A stretch of DNA of 64,000 bases from Lysobacterales bacterium (GCA_019510125.1 JAEKKX010000003.1:389710-453709); one strand, 5' to 3'; positions 30,689 through 39,877 are shown, counted from the first letter of the stretch. Numbers and translations are program-made. Notes: generated from the sequence alone by a model not told the origin.

Positions 30689-32388
30689 GAGGGGGCATCC
30701 TCCGTTGCGGTGCCGGCCAGCAGCGCCTGGGCCAGGCTCAGGGCGGCATCGTAACCGGGAACGATGTGCAACATGCCGTGTCGCGGGTGCAGGCGCATCT
30801 GCGCGAACACCCGCCGCGGCTGCGCCTGCAGCCCCGAGACGATCAGCACGATGCCGCGCCGCTGGCAGCGCTCCAGCAGCGCCTCCAGGGCGTGCATGCC
30901 GCTGGCGTCGATCACCGGCACCAGGCGCATGCGCAGGATGAACACCCTGGGCGGCGTCCGGAACTGGTCGAGCAGGTCGTCCAGCCGGTTGGCCGCGCCG
31001 AAGAACAGCGGCCCGCTGATCTGGAACGCCTCCACCCCCGCCGGCAGGCGCTCGCGCTGGGTCGGGTCGGCGCCCCGGTCCTCGTCCGCATCCTCGTCGC
31101 CATCCGCGCTGCCCTGGATCTCCACCGCCTCGGCCATCCGGAACATGAAGACGAACGCGGCCATCACCACGCCGACCTCGATCGCCACGGTCAGGTCGAA
31201 GAACACCGTCAGCAGGAACGTCGACAGCAGCACCAGGCGATCGCCCTTCGGCGCCGAGAGGGTGTGGCGGAAGGCTTCGACCTCGCTGATGTTCCAGGCC
31301 ACGATCAGCAGGATCGCCGCCAGCCCGGCCAGCGGCACGTAGCCCATCAGCGGCGCCAGCAGCAGCATGAACAGCAGCAGGAACGCCGCGTGCAGCATTC
31401 CGGCGAACGGGGTGCGGCCGCCGGCGCGGATGTTGGTGGCGGTGCGCGCGATCGCGCCGGTGGCGGGCAGGCCGCCGAACAGCGCGGACGCCGAATTCGC
31501 CACGCCCTGCGCGACCAGCTCCATGTTCGAGCGGTGGCGGCCGCCGGTCATGCCGTCGGCGACCACCGCCGACAGCAGCGACTCGACGCCGGCGAGGAAG
31601 GCGATGGTGAACGCGCTGGGCAGCAGTTCGCGGGTGCGCTCGAACGGGATGTGCGGGAAGTCGAAGCTCGGCAGCGCCGAGGGCAGGCCGCCGAACTTGC
31701 TGCCGATGGTCTCCACCGGCAGCGCGGCGCCGGCCGCCGCCAGCGTGCACAGCAGCAGCGCGATCAGGAACCCGGGCCACGCCGGGCGCCAGCGGCGCAG
31801 GCCGAGGATCGCGACCAGGCCGAGCACGGTCAGCGCGATCGCCGCCGGCTGCGCGCTGCCCAGATGCTCGGCATAGGCCTGCCAGCGCGGCAGGAAATCG
31901 GCCGGCACCTGGCCCATGCGCAGGCCGAGCGCGTCCTTCACCTGGCTGGAGAAGATGCTGACCGCGATGCCGGCGGTGAAGCCGGTGACCACCGGCTGCG
32001 GCATGTATTTCATCAGCGTGCCGAGCCGCAGCAGGCCGGCGGCGATCAGCATCAGCCCCGCCAGCAGCGTGCACAGGATCAGCCCGCCGTAGCCTTCCTT
32101 CTGGATGATCGCGAACACCACCGGGATGAAGGCCGCGGTCGGCCCGCCGATCTGCACCTTCGAGCCGCCGAGGAGGGAAATCAGGAAGCCGGCGATGATC
32201 GCCGTGTGCAGGCCCTTCTCCGGCGTGGTGCCGCTGGCGATCGCCAGCGCCATCGCCAGCGGCAGGGCGACGATCGCGACCGTCAGCCCGGCGACCGCAT
32301 CGGCGCGCAGGTCGGCCAGCCGGTAGCCGTCGCGCAGCACCGTCAGCGTCTTCGGCGTGAAGCCGCGACGCCAGCTCGCGGCGCTCAC
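30685..32388 (-). CDS. SulP family anion transporter with STAS domain
   Basis: 567 residues from a GTG at 32388 that overlaps the regulator stop as GTGA. The transmembrane core starts with LRADAVAGLTVAIVALPLAMA and has SulP motifs (GGPTAAFIPVVFAI, GGLPATGAIARTATNIRAGG), with about 10-12 helices. The cytoplasmic STAS domain near the C-terminus contains VIDASGMHALEALL. SulP proteins carry sulfate, bicarbonate or dicarboxylates; the substrate is not evident. A charged linker (DGDEDADEDRGADP) joins core and STAS. Confidence 0.93.
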   Translation of the reverse strand: MSAASWRRGFTPKTLTVLRDGYRLADLRADAVAGLTVAIVALPLAMALAIASGTTPEKGLHTAIIAGFLISLLGGSKVQIGGPTAAFIPVVFAIIQKEGYGGLILCTLLAGLMLIAAGLLRLGTLMKYMPQPVVTGFTAGIAVSIFSSQVKDALGLRMGQVPADFLPRWQAYAEHLGSAQPAAIALTVLGLVAILGLRRWRPAWPGFLIALLLCTLAAAGAALPVETIGSKFGGLPSALPSFDFPHIPFERTRELLPSAFTIAFLAGVESLLSAVVADGMTGGRHRSNMELVAQGVANSASALFGGLPATGAIARTATNIRAGGRTPFAGMLHAAFLLLFMLLLAPLMGYVPLAGLAAILLIVAWNISEVEAFRHTLSAPKGDRLVLLSTFLLTVFFDLTVAIEVGVVMAAFVFMFRMAEAVEIQGSADGDEDADEDRGADPTQRERLPAGVEAFQISGPLFFGAANRLDDLLDQFRTPPRVFILRMRLVPVIDASGMHALEALLERCQRRGIVLIVSGLQAQPRRVFAQMRLHPRHGMLHIVPGYDAALSLAQALLAGTATEDAPS

Positions 32389-32639
32389 GCCCCGGACTCC
32401 TTCAGGCGCACGCCCCGACCCTGGCCCTGTCCGGGCTGGCCGTTGCCGATCAGCTCGACGCCGGCGGCGTCCAGCGCTTCGACGATCTTGGTGAGGGTGC
32501 CGACCATGCCGCGCACGTGGCCGGGACTGGCCTCCATGCGCTGGATGGTCGGCAGCGAAACGCCCGAGAGTTCGGCCAGCCGGCGCTGGTCGATCCCGAG
32601 CAGGGCGCGCGCGGCGCGCATCTGGGCGGCAGTGATCAT
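32385..32639 (-). CDS. Small helix-turn-helix (XRE-type) regulator
   Basis: 84 residues, nearly all a single XRE helix-turn-helix (AAQMRAARALLGIDQRRLAEL, SGVSLPTIQRMEAS) with a short Gly/Gln-rich tail. It is the first gene of a four-gene operon and its stop overlaps the SulP start as GTGA. Auto-regulation of the operon is likely by position. The region before it (32640-32722) is AT-rich and may hold the promoter. Confidence 0.88.
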   Translation of the reverse strand: MITAAQMRAARALLGIDQRRLAELSGVSLPTIQRMEASPGHVRGMVGTLTKIVEALDAAGVELIGNGQPGQGQGRGVRLKESGA

Positions 32640-32722
32640 GCGGACTCCTTCGGAGGACCGCAGTATCCATGTCCCAGATCGCGCCGATCAAGTATCAGAT
32701 GGTCTAAATGATGTATTGAACA

Positions 32723-33283
32723 TCAATCGACCCGTCCCTCCCAAAGCGCAATGTCCGCCGGGATCAGCGAGTACACGATGGCCTCGGCCGGGCCATCGGG
32801 TGTCGCCAGGCCATTGCGGGCGATGCCTTCGCAGACCGCGCCGAGCTTCATCGCCACGTGCTGGCTGGCGTGGTTGTCCGGCGCCACCTGGATCGCGATC
32901 CGCTGCAGGCCCAGCGTCTGGAATCCATGGCGTGCGGCCTGGCGCGCGGCGGCGACGGCCACTCCGCGGCCGCGGGCGGTCTCAGCGACCCAGTAACCGA
33001 GGTTCGCGGCGCGATTCGCGCGGATCCGCTGATTGAGGCCGACGCTGCCCAGCAGCGCGCCCGACGCGTCGTCGAACACGCCGAAGTGATGCTCGTCGTC
33101 GGCCTCCTGCATGCGCATGCAGTGCGCGATCCACGCCTGCGCGCGCGCGAGGTCGTAGTCCGGCGTCGCCCACGGCAGCCAGCGCGACAGGGTGGACAGC
33201 GAATCGGCGACCGCGGCGAACAGCGCGGGCGCATCGTCGCTGCGCCAGTGGCGAATGCGTGGATGCAAGGCGATGTCGGTCAT
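32723..33283 (-). CDS. GNAT family N-acetyltransferase (RimJ/RimL type)
   Basis: 186 residues from the ATG at 33283; an upstream in-frame ATG would add a non-conserved 14 residues. The acetyl-CoA-binding block is YWVAETARGRGVAVAAARQA, and the later AIQVAPDNHASQHVAMKLGAV is the conserved RimJ/RimL-type motif. Members acetylate ribosomal protein N-termini or small amines; the target is unknown. It is transcribed alone. Confidence 0.92.
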   Translation of the reverse strand: MTDIALHPRIRHWRSDDAPALFAAVADSLSTLSRWLPWATPDYDLARAQAWIAHCMRMQEADDEHHFGVFDDASGALLGSVGLNQRIRANRAANLGYWVAETARGRGVAVAAARQAARHGFQTLGLQRIAIQVAPDNHASQHVAMKLGAVCEGIARNGLATPDGPAEAIVYSLIPADIALWEGRVD

Positions 33284-33540
33284 GCGGGATCCGGTGGGGG
33301 TGTCGCGCGATGGTAGCGCCCGCACGCGACGCCGTCGCGGATCGCGGGAACATGCGGCGATGAGCGCAGGGAAGAAGACGGGCGACCGCGCATCGCGACC
33401 CCGCTTCGCAGCCGCAGGCGACGGCCACCCCCGCTGGCCCGCGCCGCGATCCGGCGAAGCCGCCGCCGGCGGCGATCAGGGACCGGCTCGACGCGACCTT
33501 CTGCAGCGCAACGGGACGCGGATGCCCGTGCGCGCTTCGC

Positions 33541-33900
33541 TCATCTGGCGATCGACCGCATCAGTGCGGCCAGTTGCTCGCGCACGCGCCGGGGCATGCG
33601 GCGCAGGCAGCGCAGGCATTCGAGTTCGAGATCGTTCTCCGCATGCGCATCCGGATCGGTCGCCGCGGCCGTGGTCATGGCCTCGCTCCGCGGTGCGCCC
33701 AGGCCGAGCGCCAGCCATTCCACCTGGGTTCCGGTGCTGCGCGCGATCTCGATGAGGTGGCGCGTGCTCGGCGCGTTGCCGGCGGGATGTTCCCATCGCG
33801 TGACCGTGCCGCGGCCCACGCCCACGCGCGAGGCGAGTTCGCTCTGGCTCATGCCGCAGAGGCTGCGTGCGCGTCGAATCCGGTCGCTCAGCGTCGGCAT
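33541..33900 (-). CDS. XRE family transcriptional regulator
   Basis: 119 residues. The N-terminal helix-turn-helix (RIRRARSLCGMSQSELASRV, GVGRGTVTRWE) is standard, followed by a phage-repressor-like helical segment (TRHLIEIARSTGTQVEWLALG). The C-terminal part is a short Cys/Arg-rich helix region (LELECLRCLRRMPRRV). The target is unknown. It is separated from the secreted protein gene by a 308-base gap. Confidence 0.85.
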   Translation of the reverse strand: MPTLSDRIRRARSLCGMSQSELASRVGVGRGTVTRWEHPAGNAPSTRHLIEIARSTGTQVEWLALGLGAPRSEAMTTAAATDPDAHAENDLELECLRCLRRMPRRVREQLAALMRSIAR

Positions 33901-34208
33901 CGGTTGCTCCTTGCGTCATGCAATGCGCCTCCGTCGCCAAACTTGTATCAAATCGCCCGCCTGCGCAAGCGCGAAGACAGTCGGACCTCATCGTCGATCC
34001 GTGTTCTCGATCATGCGCTTCCTCGTCGTGCGACGGAGCGCCACATGCGGCGATTCCGGCATCGACGCATCCTATCGTGCGCGGCGACGCATCCCGCGGG
34101 CCCGCCGCGCCGTGCGCGCATGTGCGCTGCTTGCGACATTGCCGTCGCGATGCGGTTTTTCCAGATTCGCCGTGCATCGCCTTCGATGCGACGAAAAGGA
34201 GCTTCGCC
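33901..34208. other. Gap of 308 bases between divergent genes
   Basis: It is less GC-rich than the surround and must hold the promoters for the XRE regulator and the secreted protein, since they are transcribed apart. I could not fix -35/-10 elements with confidence. A short AGGAG lies before the secreted protein's start. Confidence 0.5.
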
Positions 34209-35237
34209 ATGCGTTCGATCGTCCGGAAGTCGCTTCTCCTTGCCGCCGCGTGCATCGCGCCGGTGGCCGTGGCCGGTGTCTCGTGGTGGTCGGCGACGAT
34301 CACCAGCGACGGACGCGCGCCGGAGTCGATGCGCGCCGAACTCGCCTCGGACATCGTCGGCACCTGGTCCGGCGCCGCCGCCGCGCGCCACGGCGTGTCG
34401 CCGCAGGCCTGGGCCGCGCGGATGGCGCCGACCCTGCGCCAAGTCGACATGGCCAATCTCGAGCGCGCCGCCGGCGAGCCCACCTTCGACGGCATGCAGG
34501 CCGCGCTGCTCGGCGCGTCCGCAGTGAGGCGCGCGGGTGCGCCGACCAAGCTGGGCGCGGCCGGCGCGGACCTGGTGTACACGCCGCTCACGCCGTGCCG
34601 GATCGCCGACACCCGCGTCGCCGGCGGGCCGATCGCGGCCACCGGTTCGCGCAGCTTCATCGCCTACAGCGCGTCGGGCTTCGCGTCGCAGGGCGGCGAT
34701 CCCAGCAACTGCGGCATCCCGCAGAACGCGTCCGCGCTGCAGGTCAAACTGACCGCCTCGCGGCCCGCGCTCGACGGCTATTTCACGGCGTATGCCTCCG
34801 ACGTGGCGCGGCCGCTGGTGTCCTCGCTGAACTACCTCGCCGGCAAGGACACGTCCAACGGCGAGATCGTCTCGCTCTGCCGTCCGGGCTGCGCCACCCA
34901 GTTCACGCTCTACACCTTCGCGCAGAGCGACGCGGTGATCGACGTCGTGGGCTACTACATGGAGCCGGTGGCCACCGCGCTGGACTGCACGGTGGCGCAG
35001 CAGACCGGCACCCTCGACCTCCTGGGCGGCGTGCAGATGCGCTCGGTGAGCTGCCCGGCCGGCTATGCCGCCGCGAGCGGCGGTTGCGGCGGGCCGCTGG
35101 GCATCGGCATCAGCAATTCGCAGCCGCTGGTCACCTCCGGGCAGCCCACCGGCTGGCGCTGCGACCTCGTCGGTTCGCTGCTGTCGGCGCTCAGCTACCA
35201 GGTCAGCGCGACCTGCTGCCGCACCGCGGGACGCTGA
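34209..35237 (+). CDS. Secreted protein of unknown function with a TPCRIADTR motif
   Basis: 342 residues with a signal peptide (SLLLAAACIAPVAVAG). The segment VYTPLTPCRIADTRVAGGPI, followed by a beta-rich domain ending YTFAQSDAVIDVVGYYM, resembles a beta domain that recurs in secreted bacterial proteins as TP-R-hydrophobic-DTR. The C-terminal part is rich in cysteines ([25 protein letters not shown]). An AGGAG site precedes the ATG and a strong terminator follows. I do not recognise a described family; surface or adhesion roles are guesses. Confidence 0.75.
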   Translation: MRSIVRKSLLLAAACIAPVAVAGVSWWSATITSDGRAPESMRAELASDIVGTWSGAAAARHGVSPQAWAARMAPTLRQVDMANLERAAGEPTFDGMQAALLGASAVRRAGAPTKLGAAGADLVYTPLTPCRIADTRVAGGPIAATGSRSFIAYSASGFASQGGDPSNCGIPQNASALQVKLTASRPALDGYFTAYASDVARPLVSSLNYLAGKDTSNGEIVSLCRPGCATQFTLYTFAQSDAVIDVVGYYMEPVATALDCTVAQQTGTLDLLGGVQMRSVSCPAGYAAASGGCGGPLGIGISNSQPLVTSGQPTGWRCDLVGSLLSALSYQVSATCCRTAGR

Positions 35238-35296
35238 GTCGCCGCCCCGGCCGGCGGGCAAGGGCCGGCCGAAGGCTTCCGCGCAGGGACGCGCAG

Positions 35297-35328
35297 CGAA
35301 AACGCCCGCCGGTCGGCGGGCGTTTTCG
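35297..35328. terminator. Bidirectional intrinsic terminator
   Basis: A 14-bp perfect stem, CGAAAACGCCCGCC with GGCGGGCGTTTTCG, closes on GGTC. It carries A and T tracts on both sides. It separates the plus-strand secreted protein from the minus-strand phoH, so it can stop transcription from both. Confidence 0.92.
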
Positions 35329-35346
35329 TGGCCGACGCGGAGGCGG

Positions 35347-36750
35347 TCAGAGCACTTCCGACGCGTAGTCCGCGAGCCGCGAACGCTCGCCGCGGCGCAG
35401 GGTGATGTGCGCGCTGTGCGCCCAGCCCTTGAAGCGGTCGACGGCGTAGGTCAGGCCGGACGTGGTCTCGGTGAGGTAGGGCGTGTCGATCTGCTCGACG
35501 TTGCCCAGGCAGACGATCTTGGTGCCGGGGCCGGCGCGGGTGATCAGCGTCTTCATCTGCTTGGGCGTGAGGTTCTGGGCCTCGTCGAGGATCAGCCAGC
35601 GACTGAGGAAGGTGCGGCCGCGCATGAAGTTCAGCGAACGGATCTTGATCCGCGAGGCGAGCAGGTCGTTGGTCGCCGCGCGGCCCCAGCTACCGCCTTC
35701 GGCGTTGTTGGGCATCAGCACCTCGAGATTGTCGGTCAGCGCGCCCATCCACGGCGTCATCTTCTCCTCCTCGGTGCCGGGCAGGAAGCCGATGTCCTCG
35801 CCCACGCTCACCGTGGCGCGGGTCATGATGATCTCGCGGTAGCGCTGCGCGTCCATCGTCTGCGCCAGCCCCGCCGCCAGCGCGAGCAGGGTCTTGCCGG
35901 TGCCGGCGGTGCCGAGCAGGGTCACGAAGTCGATGTCCGGGTCCATCAGCGCGTTGAGCGCGAAGTTCTGCTCGCGGTTGCGCGCGGCGATGCCCCACAC
36001 CGCGTGCTGGTGGCTGCGGTAGTCGTCGACGATCTGCACGGTGATGCGGTCGCCCTCGACCCGCGCCACGCGCATCTCCGCCTCCTCGTCGCCGGGCAGG
36101 TACAGGAACTGGTTCGGGAACCACTCCTCGTCGCCGTCGCGCGAGAATTCGTAGAACGTGCGGCCCTTCTCGGTCCACGACCGCAGGTCGTCGCCGTGGC
36201 GCTGCCAGAAATCCTCCGGCAGCGCGGAGACGCCGGTGTAGAGCAGGCTGAAGTCGTCCAGCGCACGGTCGTTCTCGTAGTCCTCCGAGGCGATCCCGGC
36301 GATCGAGGCCTTGATCCGCAGGTTGATGTCCTTGGAGACGAACACCACCGGCACCCCGGCCTCGGTCTCCTGCAGCACCAGGATCGCGCCGAGGATCTGG
36401 TTGTCCGGCATCACCGCGCCGAACTTCTTCGCCGAATCGAAGCTGCCGGTCTGGAAGCGCAGCCGGCCGATGCTTTCGGCCGCGCGCAGTTGCAGCCCCT
36501 TCGGCCGGGTCAGCGGGATGCCGGTGACCAGCTTGTCGGTGCCGTGGGCCTCGATCAGCTCGTTGATGAAGCGGCTGACCTGGCGCGCGTTGCGGCTGGC
36601 TTCGGAGGTGCCCTTCTTGGCGTTGTCCAGTTCCTCGATGACCTGCATCGGCAGGAAGACGTCGTGCTCCTCGAACTTGAACAGCGCCGTCGGGTCGTGC
36701 ATCAGCACGTTGGTGTCGAGGACGTAGATGCGCTTGCCTTTGGTCATCAT
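35347..36750 (-). CDS. PIN domain-PhoH fusion protein (PhoH2 type)
   Basis: 467 residues. The N-terminal PIN nuclease domain starts RIYVLDTNVLMHDPTALF with acidic residues further on (VIEELDNAKKG, VVFVSKDINLR). The C-terminal PhoH ATPase shows Walker A LLGTAGTGKTLLALAAGL and Walker B LILDEAQNLTP. In characterised PhoH2 proteins this pairing gives an RNA helicase-ribonuclease. The start could be either of the two ATGs at 36750 and 36747. It lies downstream of bcp only by way of a repeat-bearing gap and probably has its own promoter. Confidence 0.94.
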   Translation of the reverse strand: MMTKGKRIYVLDTNVLMHDPTALFKFEEHDVFLPMQVIEELDNAKKGTSEASRNARQVSRFINELIEAHGTDKLVTGIPLTRPKGLQLRAAESIGRLRFQTGSFDSAKKFGAVMPDNQILGAILVLQETEAGVPVVFVSKDINLRIKASIAGIASEDYENDRALDDFSLLYTGVSALPEDFWQRHGDDLRSWTEKGRTFYEFSRDGDEEWFPNQFLYLPGDEEAEMRVARVEGDRITVQIVDDYRSHQHAVWGIAARNREQNFALNALMDPDIDFVTLLGTAGTGKTLLALAAGLAQTMDAQRYREIIMTRATVSVGEDIGFLPGTEEEKMTPWMGALTDNLEVLMPNNAEGGSWGRAATNDLLASRIKIRSLNFMRGRTFLSRWLILDEAQNLTPKQMKTLITRAGPGTKIVCLGNVEQIDTPYLTETTSGLTYAVDRFKGWAHSAHITLRRGERSRLADYASEVL

Positions 36751-36793
36751 GCGGATGCGGGGCCTCGGTCGGGACTGGGTTGCGGGGAGGGGG

Positions 36794-36836
36794 GCGAAGT
36801 CGGAAGCGAAGTCGGAAGCGAAGTCGGAAGCGAAGT
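36794..36836. repeat. 12-bp tandem repeat (GCGAAGTCGGAA)
   Basis: About 3.6 perfect units lie in the gap between phoH and bcp, so upstream of the phoH start. Copy number changes could alter phoH expression, but no promoter element was identified in the units. Confidence 0.85.
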
Positions 36837-36916
36837 AGCGAGCGCGTGCCGCAGGCGCGACCGAACCGTCGCGACCCGCGGGGCGGGGCGACCGGACGGC
36901 GTCGCGGAAAGGGGGA

Positions 36917-37414
36917 TCACTGGCCTTGGGCCGCCTTCAGCGCATCGAACACGGCCTGGGCGTGGCCCGGGACCTTCACCCCGCGCCATTCGGCCGCGAG
37001 TTTGCCGCCGGGGGCGATCAGGAACGTGCTGCGGACCACGCCGAGCACCTTCTTGCCGTACATGTTCTTCTCGCCGATCACGCCGAAGGCGTGGCACAGC
37101 GCCTCGTCGCCGTCGCTGACCAGCGGGAAGCGGAAGCCCTGCTTCGCGCAGAAGTTCTGGTGCGACTTGATCGAATCGCGCGACACCCCGAGCACGTCGG
37201 CGCCGAGCTTGCCGAACTTCGGCAGCAGCGCGTTGAAGTCCAGGCCCTCGGTGGTGCAGCCGGGCGTGGAATCCTTCGGGTAGAAGTACAGCACCAGCCA
37301 GCGGTCGGCGTAGTCCGACAGCGTCGCGGTCGAACCGTCCGACAGCGGGAGGGGCAGGGCGAGGGTGGATTTCGGAAGCGTCTTGCCGAGGACGGGGAGT
37401 TTCGCGTCGGTCAT
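36917..37414 (-). CDS. bcp: Thiol peroxidase, Bcp/PrxQ type
   Basis: 165 residues of the thioredoxin-like peroxiredoxin fold. The peroxidatic cysteine is Cys53 in KDSTPGCTTEG. The E. coli-style resolving cysteine five residues later is missing; Cys89 (NFCAKQGF) is instead placed 36 residues downstream, the spacing described for Xylella PrxQ. It reduces peroxides with thioredoxin as donor. The gene follows gcvR on the same strand, an order kept from E. coli. Confidence 0.94.
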   Translation of the reverse strand: MTDAKLPVLGKTLPKSTLALPLPLSDGSTATLSDYADRWLVLYFYPKDSTPGCTTEGLDFNALLPKFGKLGADVLGVSRDSIKSHQNFCAKQGFRFPLVSDGDEALCHAFGVIGEKNMYGKKVLGVVRSTFLIAPGGKLAAEWRGVKVPGHAQAVFDALKAAQGQ

Positions 37415-37416
37415 CG

Positions 37417-37983
37417 TCAGAACTTCATCGGGTCCATGATGGCGTCGAGGTTCAGGTGGTCGCAGAACTCGAGGAAATCGTCGCGCAGCGCCGCGATGTG
37501 CATGTCCGCCGGCACCCCGATCGTGACCTGCGCGGAGAACATGTCCGCGCCGGTCTGCATCGCGCGGTAGCGGGCGCAGTGCAGGCTTTCGATGGTGATG
37601 CCCTGGCGGTCGAAGAAGTCGGCGAGCTGGTAGAGGATGCCGGGCTTGTCGGCGGCCACCACCTCGACCACGTACGGCAGCAGGTTCGACTGCATCGGCT
37701 TGGGGCCGGTGCGGTACCAGTTGAGCTTGACGCCTTCCTCGCGCTCCAGCCGGGTCAGCATCGCCTCGAGCTTGGCGATCGCGTCCCACGGGCCGATCGC
37801 CAGCGCCGTGACCGAGACGTCGCGGCCGACGGTGGACAGGCGGGCGTCGACGAGATTGCAGCCGCTGTCCGAGATCCGCCGGGTCACCGACAGCAGCGGC
37901 GACTGCGGATGCGTCGTGTAGGCGTTGATCAGCAGGTAGTTCTCGTTCGGCGCTGGTCGGGCGGCGGTGGAAGGTTCGGTCAA
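37417..37983 (-). CDS. gcvR: Glycine cleavage system regulatory protein GcvR-like (two ACT domains)
   Basis: 188 residues with two ACT-type domains (LINAYTTHPQSPLLSVTRRIS and VVEVVAADKPGILYQLADFF). In E. coli GcvR binds GcvA and represses the gcv operon when glycine is low. The neighbours dapA (divergent) and bcp (2 bases downstream) repeat the E. coli order, which supports the call. No DNA-binding domain is present. Confidence 0.9.
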   Translation of the reverse strand: MTEPSTAARPAPNENYLLINAYTTHPQSPLLSVTRRISDSGCNLVDARLSTVGRDVSVTALAIGPWDAIAKLEAMLTRLEREEGVKLNWYRTGPKPMQSNLLPYVVEVVAADKPGILYQLADFFDRQGITIESLHCARYRAMQTGADMFSAQVTIGVPADMHIAALRDDFLEFCDHLNLDAIMDPMKF

Positions 37984-38295
37984 GGCGGCGTCCGCGGCGG
38001 GAAAGTGTTGCGAATCGGGAATGGCGCGGTCCTGCCAACGCCATGCGCCGGGGACACTGCGCCAGCATACTGGTCCGCGGTTTCATGCCGCAAGGCGCGC
38101 ACGCGGGACCGCCGCCGCCGCGACGGCGGCGATGCGCCGGCGACCGCCGCGGCAAGTGGTTGATTCCCATGGCGGCCGCCGGGACGGGCGCGTGCGGAGG
38201 ATGGCCTGTTCAGACCTTCCCAAGTAACATCGCCGGGTCGTCGCCGCACCCGGCGCGATCCCCCTCCGGCCTCACACAGTTTCCAGGGCATCCGC
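37984..38295. other. Divergent gap between gcvR and dapA (312 bases)
   Basis: The divergent promoters of gcvR and dapA must lie here. I saw no gene, no strong hairpin and no recognisable operator. Confidence 0.55.
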
Positions 38296-39216
38296 GTGCA
38301 TCCTTCCGGCAGCATCACCGCGCTGGCCACGCCGTTCACGGCGTCGGGCGCCCTCGATTTCGACGCCTGGGACCGTCTCCTCGCCGCGCAGATCGCCGCC
38401 GGCACCCAGGCGGTGGTGGTGGCCGGCTCGACCGGCGAGGCCAATGCGCTGGACGACGCCGAATACGATGCGCTGCTGCGCCGCGCGGTGGCCGTGGTCG
38501 CCGGCCGCCTCCCGGTGCTCGCCGGCACCGGCACCCCCAACACCGCCAAGACCATCGCGCTGACCCGGCGCGCCGCCGACTGCGGCGCCGACGCCGCGCT
38601 CGTGGTCACGCCGCCGTACGTGCGGCCGACCCAGCCCGGGCTGTTCGCCCACTTCAACGCCGTGGCCGGGGAGGGCGGGCTGCCGGTCGTCCTCTACAAC
38701 GTCCCGGGCCGTACCGGCTGCGACCTGCTGCCGGAGACGGTGGCCGCGCTGGCGCCGCATCCGCGGATCGTCGGCATCAAGGAAGCGCGTCCGGAGCCGG
38801 AGCGGATGCAGGCGCTGCTCGCGCTGCGTTCGCCGGGGTTCGCGATCCTGTCCGGCGACGACCCGACCGCCGCCCGGGCGATGCTGGCCGGCGCCGACGG
38901 CCTCATCTCGGTCGCCTCCAACGCGGCGCCCGCGGCCATGCGCCGGCTCTGCGACCTCGCCCGCGACGGCCGCCGCGCCGAGGCCGAGGCGCTCGACGCC
39001 GCGCTGCAGCCGGTCTTCGACTTCATGGGCGTCGAGCCCAACCCGATCCCGGTCAAGGCGATCCTCGCGCGCCAGGGCATCGGCCACGGCCTGCGCCTGC
39101 CGCTGACCCCGCTGTCGTCGGCCCACGCCGCGGCGGCCGACGCCATGACCACCCGCATCGCCGGCCTCGAGCGCGACGCCGCCGACGCCGCCCACCGTTT
39201 CGCTGCCGCCGGCTGA
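38296..39216 (+). CDS. dapA: 4-hydroxy-tetrahydrodipicolinate synthase
   Basis: 306 residues from a GTG at 38296. The TIM-barrel aldolase family marks are [38 protein letters not shown], the tyrosine in [13 protein letters not shown] and the Schiff-base lysine in VGIKEARPE. It condenses pyruvate with aspartate semialdehyde in lysine and diaminopimelate synthesis. A lipoprotein gene follows after 35 bases, as bamC follows dapA in E. coli. Confidence 0.96.
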   Translation: MHPSGSITALATPFTASGALDFDAWDRLLAAQIAAGTQAVVVAGSTGEANALDDAEYDALLRRAVAVVAGRLPVLAGTGTPNTAKTIALTRRAADCGADAALVVTPPYVRPTQPGLFAHFNAVAGEGGLPVVLYNVPGRTGCDLLPETVAALAPHPRIVGIKEARPEPERMQALLALRSPGFAILSGDDPTAARAMLAGADGLISVASNAAPAAMRRLCDLARDGRRAEAEALDAALQPVFDFMGVEPNPIPVKAILARQGIGHGLRLPLTPLSSAHAAAADAMTTRIAGLERDAADAAHRFAAAG

Positions 39217-39251
39217 GCCCGCGACCGCGCCGTTTCCCGTCAGGAGTCCGC

Positions 39252-39782
39252 ATGTCCCCGATCCGCCAGAACGTCCGTCCCGCCCTGTCCCGCGCCGCGC
39301 GGTTCGCGACCTTCGCCGTGCTGGCCGTCGCGCTGCTGGGCGCGTCGGGCTGCCGCTGGTTCCACAAGAAGGACATGTATGCCGCCGAAGGCGACCAGCG
39401 GCCGCTGGAGTTCCCGCCGGCCTTCGACCAGGCGGCGGCCGATCGCGCCGCCGCGCCGACCGGGCCGGTGACCCGCTCTTCGCTGGCGGGCGACCCGGTG
39501 GTGCGTGCGTCCAGCTTCGCCGTCGCCGGCGACCGCGCGGCGGTGTTCGCGAAGGTCGGCGAGGCGCTGGCCAATGTCCAGGGCGCCAAGGTCGCCAACC
39601 GCGCCCAGTTGCTCGGCGCCTACGACATCGACTACGCCGGCGAGACCTTCCTGGTGCGCATCACCGATCTCGACGGCGGCCGCAGCCAGGTCGCCGCGGT
39701 CGATCCGCGCGGCCAGCCCGCCACCGGCGCCGGCGCGACCAAGCTGGTCGCGGCGCTGAAGACGGCGCTCGGCGGACAGTAA
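39252..39782 (+). CDS. Lipoprotein, candidate BamC-like outer-membrane assembly component
   Basis: 176 residues with a lipobox (LLGASGC, residue ~35) giving a lipidated mature protein that begins CRWFHKKD. The short N-terminal tail with RPLEFPPAFD recalls the BamC entry segment, and one C-terminal alpha/beta domain follows (EALANVQGAKVANRAQLLGA, ETFLVRITDLDGG). BamC has two such domains, so this would be a short form. The dapA neighbour supports a BamC (NlpB) relative. A GGAG site precedes the ATG. Identity is an inference. Confidence 0.6.
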   Translation: MSPIRQNVRPALSRAARFATFAVLAVALLGASGCRWFHKKDMYAAEGDQRPLEFPPAFDQAAADRAAAPTGPVTRSSLAGDPVVRASSFAVAGDRAAVFAKVGEALANVQGAKVANRAQLLGAYDIDYAGETFLVRITDLDGGRSQVAAVDPRGQPATGAGATKLVAALKTALGGQ

Positions 39783-39877
39783 GTCCGCTCCCCGGGATCT
39801 GCCCCAGGGGGATCTGCCCCGGGGTGATCCGCGCCGGGACATCCCGTCCCGGACGTCCGGTCCGGGGGCGGAAACGA

